DNA from: Ypsolopha sequella
Taxonomy: Eukaryota > Arthropoda > Insecta > Lepidoptera > Ypsolophidae
NCBI GenBank assembly: GCA_934047225.1
Contig: OW204001.1
Location: 15,484,201-15,548,200, forward strand
Direction: 5' to 3'
Length of the DNA stretch: 64,000 nucleotides
Shown: positions 44,634 through 55,669 of the stretch, piece by piece
Layout of the letters: each line of letters opens with the position of its first letter
How positions within the stretch are numbered: the stretch's first letter is position 1
The notes under the pieces: model-generated
The model's input: only the letters and a program-made list of their open reading frames with translations
Told to the model about the DNA's origin: nothing
The model's database searches: none
Program-made: the position numbers and the translations under genes

Positions 44634-45947
44634 GTAACTTTAACGTTAATTTACACCATATTACAAGGAATATTAAGGGTCGGTTGCACCTTACATGCTC
44701 TCGCGTTTGGACAATTTAGCTTATTAAAACAAAATATTTTAACGAATAAAATTCGTGTAAATAGTTAGGAAGTTGAACTTCATTTAAATTTTTCAAATTG
44801 GACACAAGTAGTAAAATCTGTTATTTTTTGTAATATTTCTTTACTTGTACTTGTTTTGGTTGGCTTAATAGAATTTCATGGTAAGGAAATTTTTTGGTGT
44901 TGCTTATCGGGGAAGAAATTCTGTTTATTGGATTATGCACTTATTATATCCAAATTTTTTACAGGTTTTATTTATTTATTTATTTGATAACTAAAAAGAC
45001 ATACATATTTTACAATAATAAGGTGTATCAGAAACCTGTAAGGGTTTTTACGTACACCGTCATACCCGTCTTATGCAAGAATATAGAAAATTAGATGTAC
45101 AGGTAGTCTAAATAAATATTACATACAGATAATTAATGCGTGGTTATAATACCTTGTTATTACATAACTTGAATCTTAACAAAGTGGTCTAAGTTCAGAA
45201 TTAAAGTTTTCTAACTCCAAGAATAACTAACTTGATTAAACAGATTGAACTCACCTACTTGATATGCATAGTCAAAAGCAACTAACAAGTACTCGAAACT
45301 TGGCGTTACCCCGAAATTCAATTGATCCTGGACATTGGTACTTGGTTAATGTATTCCTTAACAAGGATATTCTAATTTTCTGTCAGAAACTTTGTGTTAT
45401 TCTACTGAAGGTTTGTTATCTTATTGATAAAATAACCCTGTTTACCTTACAAAATTTTTGCAATACATTAAATTTACATTTACAATTAAAATGTATACAT
45501 TAAAATTATTTTATATATCAGTTTGTATCAGTAGCGAGCCACAATTTGGACTTTAGCGATAATGAGAAAAATAATTCGACGTATTCCTTTAAAGGAGTGG
45601 TACTAGGGATTATTTCCAAAAAATAATGCCTATCAACTAGGGGTCGAAAATGATAATATTTTTTCAAGTTAAACACGTCGATATTTAAAAAATTACAAAA
45701 TAAAAAAGGTTTTCTTTCCACTTAAGACCTTTTAATTCTGAGAATATGGGAATTCAGGGCATGTATTTTATTTATAAATGATCACACATATATCAATGAT
45801 CAGAAATATAATAAACCTTCGTAACTCGGAGACCATTAATTTTCGACACCTAGGACTTAATTCGTTGGAAATGATCTCTAGTATAGCCCGTTTCAAGGAA
45901 TAGGTCGAATTACCACGCACTCTGGATATAATAATAATACAAATTCA
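44634..45947. other. Intronic stretch, little recognised
   Basis: A TTTATTTATTTATTTATTTG run at about 44967 could be the antisense tail of a retroposon oriented minus. No exon is seen. Confidence 0.45.
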
Positions 45948-46115
45948 TATTGCTGCACCTGTAACACGATCGATGACGCGCGATTTCGTTTGTGACGCGT
46001 TTTATCGCGCACATCGACCAAAATAAGCGCTTAGATAGGTCGAATGGTCGATAACGCGCGATAAAACGCGTGAAAAACGTAGTCGCGCGTCATCGTGTTA
46101 CGAGTGAAGCAATAT
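45948..46115. mobile_element. CpG-rich palindromic element
   Basis: ATATTGCTGCACCTGTAACA (45948 on) and GTTACGAGTGAAGCAATAT (to 46115) form the outer arms. The inner arms are ACGCGTTTTATCGCGC (45997 on) and GCGCGATAAAACGCGT. Arms total about 70 bp around a short centre. CpG is far denser than in the AT-rich intron around it. No ORF. Confidence 0.75.
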
Positions 46116-46370
46116 ATATCTTATTATATATTTGGTCACTTGGCGCACACTATGGACCCGGACTCAACAGACAGCACTGACAGACTCGACCAACTGACAT
46201 AATCAGCAAGTACTCCCCTCCAAACTGTTTCTTTTTTTGTTTTACCACCTTTCTTTCATCTTTTTTTTTTTTTAATATAAATAGTTCCTATAAATAATAA
46301 ATATAAATGGTTTTCAGACTGTATCAACTTGTTTTCATATATATTTTTTATCATTTTTACCTGTCAACCA

Positions 46371-46414
46371 CTCGACTGATGACGGCCTCACTGATGAGGC
46401 CGAAATATATCGAA
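46371..46414 (+). ncRNA. Hammerhead-like RNA motif, copy 3 (best preserved)
   Basis: CTCGA (46371-46375), CTGATGA (46376-46382), one extra C, a perfect GGCCTCA/TGAGGCC stem with CTGA loop (46384-46401), GAAA (46402-46405), TATA, then TCGAA (46410-46414). The outer strands pair over four bases. This follows the hammerhead order stem I, CUGANGA, stem II, GAAA, minimal stem III, stem I, except for the extra C before stem II. Activity is unproven. Confidence 0.45.
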
Positions 46415-46549
46415 AATATAAAGTTTATTATTTTTTTATTATTATCATATAATTGTTAAAACTACAAATAAAAAGGGTGAAGCAATATAAACTTGCTACG
46501 GGGGCTGGATCGATTAAATGTGTAACTATGAAAATTCAATAGTAACGAA

Positions 46550-46705
46550 GCCTCGGTTCCTATCCGTCTGCCCACTGTGGAACAGGAAATAAAATAGGGC
46601 GCCAGACGAAGTGGTGAGTATAAATAATAAATTCCAAAAAAGTCATTGCTTGGCCGACAGGATTCGAACCCGGGTCTCCTACCAACTGATTCACCGCTGC
46701 TATAA
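46550..46705 (-). mobile_element. tRNA-derived SINE-like copy, different family
   Basis: Minus-strand reading shows an A-box-like GCGGTGAATCAGTTGGTA (46697 down to 46680) and a B-box GGTTCGAATCC (46670 down). A non-tRNA body GGCCAAGCAATGAC follows. The anticodon arm is missing, so it is not a functional tRNA. The body differs from the SINE at 6620. Confidence 0.6.
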
Positions 46706-47692
46706 AAACCTAGTAGTTGATAATACAGATAAATATGCTTAATTCATTTGATAATGTGCTAATAGCTTAATAAACGTAATTCCCAACATGGTTATAAATG
46801 TACGGACGCCAGCATGACAGGCTAATTGCAGTTCTTATGACGGCGTCATAGCTTTTAAAATCGGTTACAAATAGGGAGCTTGAAATACAGGCGTCTCGTC
46901 TATACAAGCCACAGGTGCAATACCGATCAATTACCTGAAAATCTGTTATCAGGGTTGAAATCTTTATTTGTGCAAATTGGACCGTCCAATGCAGTAAATT
47001 TTATAATAAGCCTACGAGCTTATAGCTTATTTCAATGTTGTAGTAGCTTGGCAGACTAATTACAATTTAAAATTATTGCTTGCAAGCCTTGGCGCAAATT
47101 TTGAGTGGAGTCGGTACAACTTCTACAGTCTTTTGCTAGCGGCTCTGCTCGCATTTAGTAAAATCTCGGCCTTCAACTACGATAGCTATTTACTAGTTTA
47201 CATTTTTGGGTCCATAGAACTTCCCCGAATAGTCTAAACTGAGATAAAACCACAGATTTTTTCAAATAATTAAAAATATATTGTATTAAAATATATTATG
47301 TTATTTAAAAAATATATATATTTAGAGTTAATAAGTGTATTTGTTTTCGATGTGGCATCAAAATAAATGCATTTTCTCTCTTTCGCCTGGTATACCCTGG
47401 ATAGTTAGACCAAGGTCCAACTAAGGTGGTTGGCTAAAACCGTGGCTTGTCATTTCACCAACCTTGTACTCGCGACTCGTCGATGACATGAGAAGTCACA
47501 CCGGAAATGTGGATACAGGCAGTTTTATGTTTTATATTTATTTATTCGGAAAACTAACAGCACTTCAAATAACATATAAACTTAAAAGTATTATTTGAAG
47601 AAGACCAATTACAAGTGTCCACTTTTAGTTTTAGATTACGTGTACTTAAACATAGTACGTTTGTTTATTTGTTAGTATTAAAACAATAAAAG
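46706..47692. other. Intronic stretch, nothing recognised
   Basis: No exon or matched repeat is seen. Confidence 0.5.
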
Positions 47693-47786
47693 AATTATTA
47701 TTCGATATATTTCGACCCTCGGTATGGGGCCGTCATCAGTCGAATGCGGCCCCATACCGAGGGTCGAAATATATCGAATAATAATT
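47693..47786. repeat. Perfect 40-bp inverted repeat containing hammerhead-like motif
   Basis: The left arm 47693-47732 and right arm 47747-47786 are exact complements, with a 14-base loop holding TCATCAG. On the minus strand, ATTCGA (47745-47740), CTGATGA (47739-47733), C, GGCCCC...GAGGGTC and GAAATATA lead to TCGAAT at about 47706-47701, the same order as at 46371. The outer strands ATTCGA/TCGAAT pair perfectly. Confidence 0.85.
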
Positions 47787-47849
47787 TTGTATGCTGCCAT
47801 CGCAAAGTTTTCATTGGTTTCTGTAAATTGGGGGAAGTATCATGCAGTT

Positions 47850-47965
47850 TCAACTTGATATCTTATACGGGGGCTGAGCAAAAGGGTCGTGACAGACAGA
47901 CAGACGAACAACAAAGTGATCCTATAGGGGTTCCGCTTTTTCATTTTGTGGCACGGAACCCTAAA
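47850..47965 (-). repeat. Family K fragment
   Basis: GACAGACAGACAGACG followed by TTTTGTGGCACGGAACCCTA is the reverse orientation of the K family end (AGGGTTCCG then GTCT repeats) seen at 29648 and 59770. Confidence 0.6.
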
Positions 47966-48635
47966 GAAGAATTATTTAATTAAATCTCAGGAAGAACTCA
48001 TTTTTATTGAAAAAATGCTTCCATTTTTTACGACTCACGCTGCTAACCGTGTCTACGCTATTCACGTACCAAAGTTATGTACGTGATTGATTGTATAACC
48101 TGTTACATAAATTTTAATATTTTAAACGGAGGCAGCCTATTACCACCCTGAAGGTAAATGACTAACGATGTTTCAAAACCTACCCACACGCTTTCCTGAA
48201 TAAACCGCCAAATTTTCCATATTTTCCGGCTCTTCGTAATTGCCGTAAATTCCCTTACGCTCAAAGCGGCAAAATAAAATCTTTTCTGTGACATAAAACG
48301 TCATAAACATAACTAAAGGTCTGTTTACACACAACGTATGAGGACGAACTCCGCTGACGTGTTTTCGTTGGCAAACAGTCGCGGTTTCGCATTTCAGTCA
48401 CGAATCGCACGCACGTACGCCTCACATGCAAACCGCGAAGTTACGAGGCTGTATATATACGAGGTCTGAGACCACCGAAATATTAAGTGAGATTCTGCTG
48501 TCTGAATTTGAAACTAGGAAAAACTTGCTTAATTGCGTATTTTAGAATTCCGTCTGAACATTTTTTGATGGTAACAATATTCATGTTAGGTATCGGAAAC
48601 TTGTATACTTGAGCATTTTATATAACGTTTAACGG
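47966..48635. other. Intronic stretch, nothing recognised
   Basis: No exon or matched repeat is seen. Confidence 0.5.
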
Positions 48636-49169
48636 CTACAAGGATCTTTTGGCGCGTAGACGACAGTGACAGGGGGGCGCAGCTGTAAAACAAGGAATAG
48701 GATAGCAGCGTTAATTTTGATCACAACCGATCCATGTGTTTATGGAAACTCATTCAGTGTCTAATAAGTCCAACTATGGAATGCTCTTCTACATAGTATT
48801 CGAGACTCTCTAACTATCGGTTTCTTTAAGAAAAAGCTTAAAGAATACTACCTCTCACAATCTCAACAGATAATATTTTATAGGTTGTATTTATAGTAAA
48901 TATTGATACAAATTTTCATTTTGTTATTAAACTTGTATAATTCTTTGTATGTTCTTCTTCTCTGTGTACACGTGTATGATTACTTGGTTGCTTTTTCCTA
49001 TAGTGAGGGTTTTGCTGTCAGAAATCTCTGTTTAGATAAGTGAGATAAGCTCACCAATGTGCATTTTTTTTCACTGTAATTTTGTTAATGTTTATATTTC
49101 CGTGTGTGTACAATAAAGAATACAGAAAGAATAAAGAATCCATACGCCAAAAGAGCCTTGTCGCATTGT
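48636..49169. mobile_element. MITE family L copy 2, split by an insertion
   Basis: The left part (CTACAAGGATCTTTTGGCGC to about 48735) and the right part (ACGCCAAAAGAGCCTTGTCG from 49144) together match the 144-bp copy at 37455. The 400 bp between them are a retrotransposon 3' end. Confidence 0.8.
48736..49137 (+). pseudogene. CR1/Jockey-like ORF2 C-terminus and 3' end, nested
   Basis: From about 48777 the plus strand reads WNALLHSIRDSLTIGFFKKK, then LKEYYLSQSQQIIFYRLYL and stop at 48896, the usual final stretch of CR1/Jockey ORF2 proteins. A 240-bp 3'UTR ends ACAATAAAGAATACAGAAAG with AATAAAGAAT repeated. ATCCAT borders the insert on both sides (48730-48735, 49138-49143), a 6-bp target duplication inside the L MITE. 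Confidence 0.75.
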
Positions 49170-49288
49170 ATGTATCATTTACGTCGATGAGACCCCTACA
49201 TTGCGTATGACGAACAGACTGACAGACTTGTTTTTATCTTGCTATCTATCGTGCAAGTAAACAACATTTTGTCATCGTCACAATAAAA

Positions 49289-49858
49289 ACATGCCAAGTG
49301 CGAGTCAGACTCGCGTACCTAGGGTTCCGTATTGTGGATGATAAATTTAATTTTGTAATTTTTTTCGTGAATTTTTCATATGTTTTATTTATCCTGTAAT
49401 CCTTACGTAGACACATATTACCATGATTTTTTTCATATTTATTAGTCCACCAGTTTTGGAGATAAGGGGGGGGGGGGGGGAGGGGGATACACAAGTTTTT
49501 ATGGTTTTTCAAGGATTTCTCGAAATATATGCCATATTAGTATAGCTAAACTAAATATTTTTACAATTAGCTTTTTACTATAGATATCTCTATAATTTGA
49601 TATCCATATTGTATTTTTAGGACAATGTTTTTTATTTTTCTCACTTTTGTTTTGAAAATATTTTGAACAATTAAAAATTCTTCATAATTTTTTTTACACA
49701 GTGATATGTGGGCATTTTAATGCTATTTTTGTGCCAAATTTCATTTCTTTATCTTTAACGATGCTAAAGTTATGAGGCTGTGACATACGGACGGACGGAC
49801 GGACAACAGAGTCTCACCATAAAGGTTCCTTTTGTACCTTTTAGGTACGGAACCCTAA
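49289..49858. repeat. Dispersed repeat, family J copy 2
   Basis: GCGAGTCAGACTCGCGTACC, then TAGGGTTCCGTATTGTGGAT, and at the right ATACGGACGGACGGACGGAC and AGGTACGGAACCCTA. It matches copy 1 at 68-840 in order and orientation but is about 200 bp shorter in the left half. A G run lies at 49468. Confidence 0.75.
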
Positions 49859-49923
49859 AACCCTTAATCTAATGTCAACATTTATTTATCATTATCAACC
49901 ACAAATTATGATACAATTTTTCA

Positions 49924-49990
49924 GGCTTTTGTTTAAGGCTAAGTGCTGCCAAAACTTGTTTTTTCATTGCAAGACAGTACGTAAATAAAT
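49924..49990. mobile_element. MITE family N, partial copy 3
   Basis: AAGTGCTGCCAAAACTTG and TTTTTCATTGCAAGACAGTA match the left half of the copy at 5220. Confidence 0.5.
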
Positions 49991-50137
49991 ACAATAAGAA
50001 TAACCTTACAAATATAAGACAAAAATTTAAAGGCTTATTAAAAATAAGCTACAGGGTCTACTTAATATTCACCTAATAGTCTTAACGGTACGCTAAAAAA
50101 GCTGCAAATGGTGTTAAGACTGATGTACATAAACAAC

Positions 50138-50205
50138 GATCGTCAGACTTTCGAGGATTCGTTTGAATAAATTCGGACTTTTCTTGTGTTGAAAATATAC
50201 ATTTG
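50138..50205. repeat. Family F partial copy
   Basis: CAGACTTTCGAGGATTCG and TTTGAATAAATTCGGAC match the end of the F copy at 30990, in the same orientation. Confidence 0.55.
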
Positions 50206-50301
50206 CTATGTGCATAAGTTTGGCCGTATTGCACATTATTTGATGAGTCACCGACCTTTTCAACAGAACCTGTCTGTCTAATCTTAAACAGTCTTTAAGT
50301 A

Positions 50302-50420
50302 ACAAAACGGTATTTAACTTTAGACAATGTTTAAATCTGTTGCTGTCACCTTTTCTTTCATATTGTAAAAGAGTGACAGCAACAGATTTAAACACTGTCT
50401 AAAGTTAAATACCGTTTTGT
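50302..50420. repeat. 48-bp hairpin repeat, one mismatch
   Basis: The left arm 50302-50349 (ACAAAACGGTATTTAACTTT...) and right arm 50373-50420 (...AAAGTTAAATACCGTTTTGT) are complementary over 48 bases with one mismatch, around a 23-base loop. No terminal features of a known transposon were found. Confidence 0.85.
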
Positions 50421-51744
50421 AGTAACACAGTGCGTGTTTTGTGTTGTGTTCTGTTGAATAAAATCTTTTTATTTGTTTATTTATTTATTTGTAATAATAA
50501 TAATAAATTATTTCTAGATAAGATTATCTCTTACGCTGACATTACAATTTTGAATAGTTAAATGATAATGAACGTTACGAAAATTATGAAATATGACAAA
50601 CAAAAGAATGACACTGACATTTTTTGTATGCCATAGTCACACATAAGTGACAAATAGAACTTTCAATCAATAACTTACCTTGCGATCCCAGTAGCTTTAC
50701 CTGGGTTATGGTTCCCGCAGAGCTTTCAAATTATACCCTTCGCCACCTTCCGACAGATGTGCAAAGCCCTTTAGGTCACAGATAAATAGTCTGACAAGGA
50801 AACCTTCGCTTAGACACGACGGTAAGATTACCTTTGAAAGTGAGATATTACGCATGCTATCACTTTGCTAAACAATGGTACAGGAAGCAACCCCTTTTCT
50901 ACTACCTTTATGAAAAAATTCCATTTAATACTCGAAATTAGTTTTGAAAATCGAACTTTCCGGGCCCCGTTGCGGAATGACTATCAGGTTAGTTTGAAAT
51001 ATCGTACTGAAATTTCATTTATTGCAAAATTAGGTTCTTTTTGACGTTTGTCTTAATTTCATGTTAAATTTGGTTCTTTTTGACGTCCGCGTCCTTAGTT
51101 CGTCTTTACAATCGAAATTCCCTGCGTTCCGATTCACGACATAATCGATTATATCGCGTCTGACACTCTTTTTTCGCAAAATGATACTGGCCACAAATAA
51201 AAGCCGCCGGCCGAAGCCTGAAAAAAAAAGGTGAAAACCGCGCCACGCTTTGCAAAGTCATAAAATACATTAAATTTGAAAGGAAAAATTAAATATTTAA
51301 ATACATAAATCAGGTAGTAGAAAAAGTATCGTTCGCAACGATTAAAAATGGGTTTTCTTACCCTCGGAATGTAAGCTTTCAAAGTACGCCTTCGGCTCAC
51401 GTCGAAACTAGCTTCATTCCTCGGGTTAGAAAATCTCCCATTTTATACTCGTCACGAAATATACTATTTTAAAATCGGTCAATGACCTTTGAGTATTTTG
51501 TACTGGTCCCCGTATCACGAAACGCAGTAATGTGCGTCAAAGATTGTATGGCGAGATTGACGTACCATCGAAGAAATTGCCGCAGACCCACTTTTCGCTC
51601 TTATCACCATGCAATACGGGCTAAAAGTGGGCCAGCGTATTTTTCCCTGATAGTACATATCATTTTCTTTTGACACGTACAGTTTTTCCAGCTGCTCTAG
51701 AAACAGACTAGATTTTTGAAGTAGTGTTGTAGTTTCTGTTTCTT
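50421..51744. other. Intronic stretch, nothing recognised
   Basis: The short open frame at 51149-51400 (minus) has no recognisable motif. No repeat match is seen. Confidence 0.45.
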
Positions 51745-52100
51745 TGTTTGTTCTTTATTCTTTATTGTACACACTCATTGAAACATGCATACATATTATA
51801 TTTAATTTGAAACAATATGCACTTTGGCATGCTTATCTCTGAGAAGAGATTTCTTCCAGCAAAACCAAGAGGAGATAACAAACAAGTGTTTTTTTTTTAC
51901 ATAGAGTAATAATACAAGTGCACAAAGAGATGGATACAAACTAAAAATAAAAATAGCAACAATCCATCCATCAGCCCGTATTCGTCCACTGCTGGACATA
52001 GGCCTCTCCAATATTACGCCACTCTTGGCGGTCCTCAGTCATCCTCATCCAGCCGCCACCCGCAACGTACTTCAGATCGTCAGTCCAGCGGGCACGCATT
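51745..52100 (-). pseudogene. Non-LTR retrotransposon ORF2 tail and 3' end
   Basis: Minus strand: 52100-51963 encodes the WTDDLKYVAGGGWMRMTEDR-type tail, almost identical to the fragment at 5859. A 3'UTR follows, with GCTGGAAGAAATCTCTTC and GTGTACAATAAAGAATAAAG at about 51755. Coding end, 3'UTR and tail are collinear, so this is one 5'-truncated insertion. Confidence 0.72.
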
Positions 52101-53631
52101 ACAACAATATAGTAATAAAATACTAACTATAAATACACATGATAAAAATAATATATTATACATATCATAAATATTAATACATCTAAAATTGTATTTACCT
52201 ATACAGACAGTGAAAGGTAATGTTTTTCAGCTTTTTCTTAAGGGCCCGTTATTCCCGACATTGAGCACCTCATTTTGCATCAAGTGGAACTGATCTTATA
52301 TTATATTTCTTATATTATATTTCTTATATTATATTTTTCAATGCATGTGCTCGTAAAGGCCCACTTTTTATGCATCAAAACCGAACAGAAATTCGATTAT
52401 TTTGCTCTAGGGCTTTATTTTTATTATTTTTTTAAATTTGTTTACAATGGTTGGCTAACCTGCAGCCTTTCATTGACGTTATACTTTTTTTTCCACTGTT
52501 TAACGGCTCTGGATACAGTTCTTTTGAACCAATTATAATTTAAAATTCACAAGATTATATTTGTTTTCATTTCCTCGCACTATGCATTGAAAAATGTAGT
52601 ATGATACACGGGCGTAAAAGCAATAAATTACTCGGTTACGTTTAAAACGTTACGTCCTCGTAACTTATTCCTTTGCGCCCTTGTAGCATAAACTACTATT
52701 AAAGTAGCACGCTCTGCTACGACAACCGAAACATCGCGCGCTCTTAAAAACACGTTTTTTACTCATAAAACGTTTTTATGATGAAATTTTCAGAAAATTA
52801 TCCGCAAAAGAACTTATTTAATTATATTTTCCTTCATTTCATATAATTTTCCTACGATTTTATAATGTCAATTTTAAATAAAACGAAAAAAACACGAAAA
52901 GTTTACCAAGTTTCGGTTTTTTTTTCGATCGAGCAAAGTATAACGTATCGAGTTTTGAACCACAAACAAATCAGCAAAAATAATGAATCTCAGATACAAA
53001 ATTTTTTCAGATACAAAATATCACAATTGCATGATTTAAAATGAATCAGAAAAGAGACAAAAATTGGGACAAGCCCCCCTTACCCCCTTAAAGGAAAAGA
53101 TAGTACGTGATTCGCGAATGCTATGCGGAAGAGCACAGTCTGATTGATACAACATTGAAAGAGTTGCCATAAGCACCATTTGTTGTATTCTGACTGGATT
53201 TCTAGTTGCTGAAAATCAATCCAGTATGGAGAACAAAGGAGTTTTTGTTCTCGGCCGGAAGCTACGAAAGTGACGCAGTGTGTTCATATTAATTCAGTAT
53301 GATCAGTAGAACATGTAGTTTAAGTTCTGTAGAAAATCACTGACACACTATCAAGAATAGTTTGCTTATTTTCTCATAAATGCACGATAAATATTTACCA
53401 CATTCCAGATAACATCTAAATGTCCCTTAGGTCACAAATAAATCATCTGACAACAAGACGCTGGATTTCCCTCGCGTCTGACTGTCGTGACGTGACGTGA
53501 CATGATGAGATCAACGTGCGTTATCACTCGCGTCATCGCGTTTGGCGGCAGCTTTACTTTTCAAAAATATATGATAAAATGAATGTTTCGAAATTAATTT
53601 TTACTTTTATTTTATATATCTGTATTGTATA
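52101..53631. other. Intronic stretch, nothing coding recognised
   Basis: A 14-bp unit (CTTATATTATATTT) is repeated three times at 52295-52336. No exon is seen. Confidence 0.5.
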
Positions 53632-55366
53632 TACAGGTGGTCACATAATTAAAGATACCTCCTAATTGACCGCAAAAAACTTAGTTATGGTACTACCATT
53701 TGCTTAAATAGGTAATTAATCCAGAGTAATTGGTATTAAACCATATGTGACATTGTATTCTTAAAATGTGGGACAAAAAAATAGATGTGTTCGTTAGTAG
53801 TTTAGCCACTGCGCACTCTGGGAAAGTAACACAAACTTTTTTAACTTACTTGTAGCTGGCCAGCTAATTAAAGACAATAAAAGCTGTGTTCTGAATTTAA
53901 AAATAAGAAAAAAAGAACTAAATTCTTTTTTTCTTTGTTTTGCCGCGTATTTTCATGAATTGTCAATATTACTGAAAAAGTTTAACTTTTTTCATTATTA
54001 AAATTAATACGTTTTAAACCAATCAATATGGGAAAAAACAAGAGTTGCGATTCGACCACTAGGAAGATTATTTTGAACTTTCGAACCAAAGGCTGGTCGT
54101 ACAGAAAAATAGGAAACCACTTGAACTGTTCTAAGGACATGGTTATGAATACTATAAAACATACCAAGAAGTTTAACACGACCGAAAATGTACCTAGAAA
54201 ACCGAGACCAAGGAAAACTACTGTGCGGGAAGGCTCTAAGATGGTGTTGTGGGCAAAAAAGATCCGTTCAAGGGATCAGAACTGATACGTTCGGTGTTGT
54301 TTGGTGCAGGAGGGTCGAAGGATGTGTCTGCAAGAACAATTAGACGGAGACTATGTGAGGCAAACTTGTACGGAAGAGTGTCTCGAAAGGTACCACTTTT
54401 GAAAAAGCAAAATTTTAAGGCAAGATAAGCGTTTGCCAAAAAGTATCAACACTGGACTGAACGAGAGTGGAAACAAGTGCTCTTTTCTGATGAAACAAAA
54501 ATTAATATGATTAATTCTGATGGAAAACAATATGTTAGACGCCCCCCAAACAAAGAAATGGATCCAAAAGTCGAAATATCAAAGTGTGGTGCTGCTTTTC
54601 AGGACTTGGTGTAGTACCTGTCAGGAAAATAGAAGGCAACATGGATAAATTCCAGTACAAGAATATTTTAGAACAAGCCATGCTGCCCTACGCCGAGCAA
54701 AATTTACCGGTCATTTGGACTTTTCAACAGGATAATGATCCGAAACACACTGCAAAAATAGTAAAAGACTTCTTAAGGAACCAGTCCGTGACAGTTTTGG
54801 ATTGCCCCGTACAGCCCGGATTTAAATCCCATAGAAAATTTGTGGTACCAGGTGAAGAAGACAGTGGCGACAAAGCGGACATCGAACGTCGATCAACTTT
54901 ACACAGCCTTTACAGAAGCATGGGAGCAAATTCCGGTAGGAGCTTGTACAAAATTGATCGCTTCCATGCCCAAGAGATGTCGTGCTGTAATTTCTGCCAA
55001 AGGACATGCGACCAAATATTGATACGTACCGGAATGTTTTATAAATTTGTTGGGAATTTTGTGTAATAAAGATAATTTCAATAACAACAATATTTTTTTT
55101 ATTTCTTCTAAGCAAATGGAGTGTCTTTAATTATATGGCCATATCTTTGTTAAGTTTATACTGCTTGCAATTAGGATAAACCGAATAAAAGATTAGGAAC
55201 AGACAAATTTTGTTGATAATATTTCGTTTTAACACTACACAATACCTACACAAATATTTTTAAATTGTGTAGCAAGTTCCAATGGTAGTCTGATAAAAAA
55301 TAAAGAGGAATAGCTTAGTTATTTTGATATGCTTTAAGTGTCTGTAATTATGTGACCTCCACTGTA
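53632..55366 (+). mobile_element. Tc1-like DNA transposon, full length but dead
   Basis: The element 53634-55364 (1731 bp) starts CAGGTGGTCACATAATTAAA and ends TGTAATTATGTGACCTCCACTG, inverted terminal repeats with a few mismatches. TA lies on both sides. Inner repeats of the same type (CAGCTAATTAAAGACA at 53862 and GTGTCTTTAATTATATGG at 55122) give a double-TIR layout. It carries a broken Tc1 transposase on the plus strand, the same orientation as the host gene. Confidence 0.9.
54028..55022 (+). pseudogene. Tc1 transposase, multiply disrupted
   Basis: The start is MGKNKSCDSTTRKIILNFRT, with a paired-like helix-turn-helix (TKGWSYRKIGNHLNCS). Frame 1 ends near 54285. Frame 0 carries SARTIRRRLCEANLYGR, a TAA at about 54426 and FSDETKINM (first D near 54489). 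Near 54590 the reading moves to frame 2 with WTFQQDNDPKHTAKIVKDFL (second D). Near 54810 it returns to frame 0 with DLNPIENLWYQVKK (catalytic E) and ends at 55022. The D-to-E distance fits DD34E. With three shifts and one stop no active enzyme can be made. Confidence 0.9.
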
Positions 55367-55386
55367 TGTGTCGGTTCGGCGTAATT

Positions 55387-55480
55387 TGACAGGACTAACC
55401 TTATTTTAAGCATCCTGTCTTTTTCTTTCTTTATCGAAAAGACAAGGACAGAAAGCTTAAATTAAGTTTAGTCCTGTTAA
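55387..55480. repeat. Short hairpin repeat
   Basis: TGACAGGACTAACCTTATTT / AAATTAAGTTTAGTCCTGTT, with inner CATCCTGTCTTTTTC / GACAAGGACAGAAAG, are inverted arms of about 40 bp. Located 20 bp beyond the Tc1 element. Confidence 0.65.
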
Positions 55481-55669
55481 ATAAGTTAATTATGTGCTAC
55501 ATGCACTGACTCGACACCATCATCTGTATTGTTACTGAAGTATACACAAATGTGCTGAACTTTTGATGTAAGTTATAAAATAATAGCAGCTTTGTAAGAA
55601 AGAGAAAGATTTAGAAATATCTATTGTTAAAGAGGAATTGGGCGTAGCTTACTTAATCTCAAACTCTGT

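Noticed and set aside
46659..46700. tRNA gene on the minus strand
   Set aside because: The anticodon arm is missing between the two boxes; a SINE-like element fits better.
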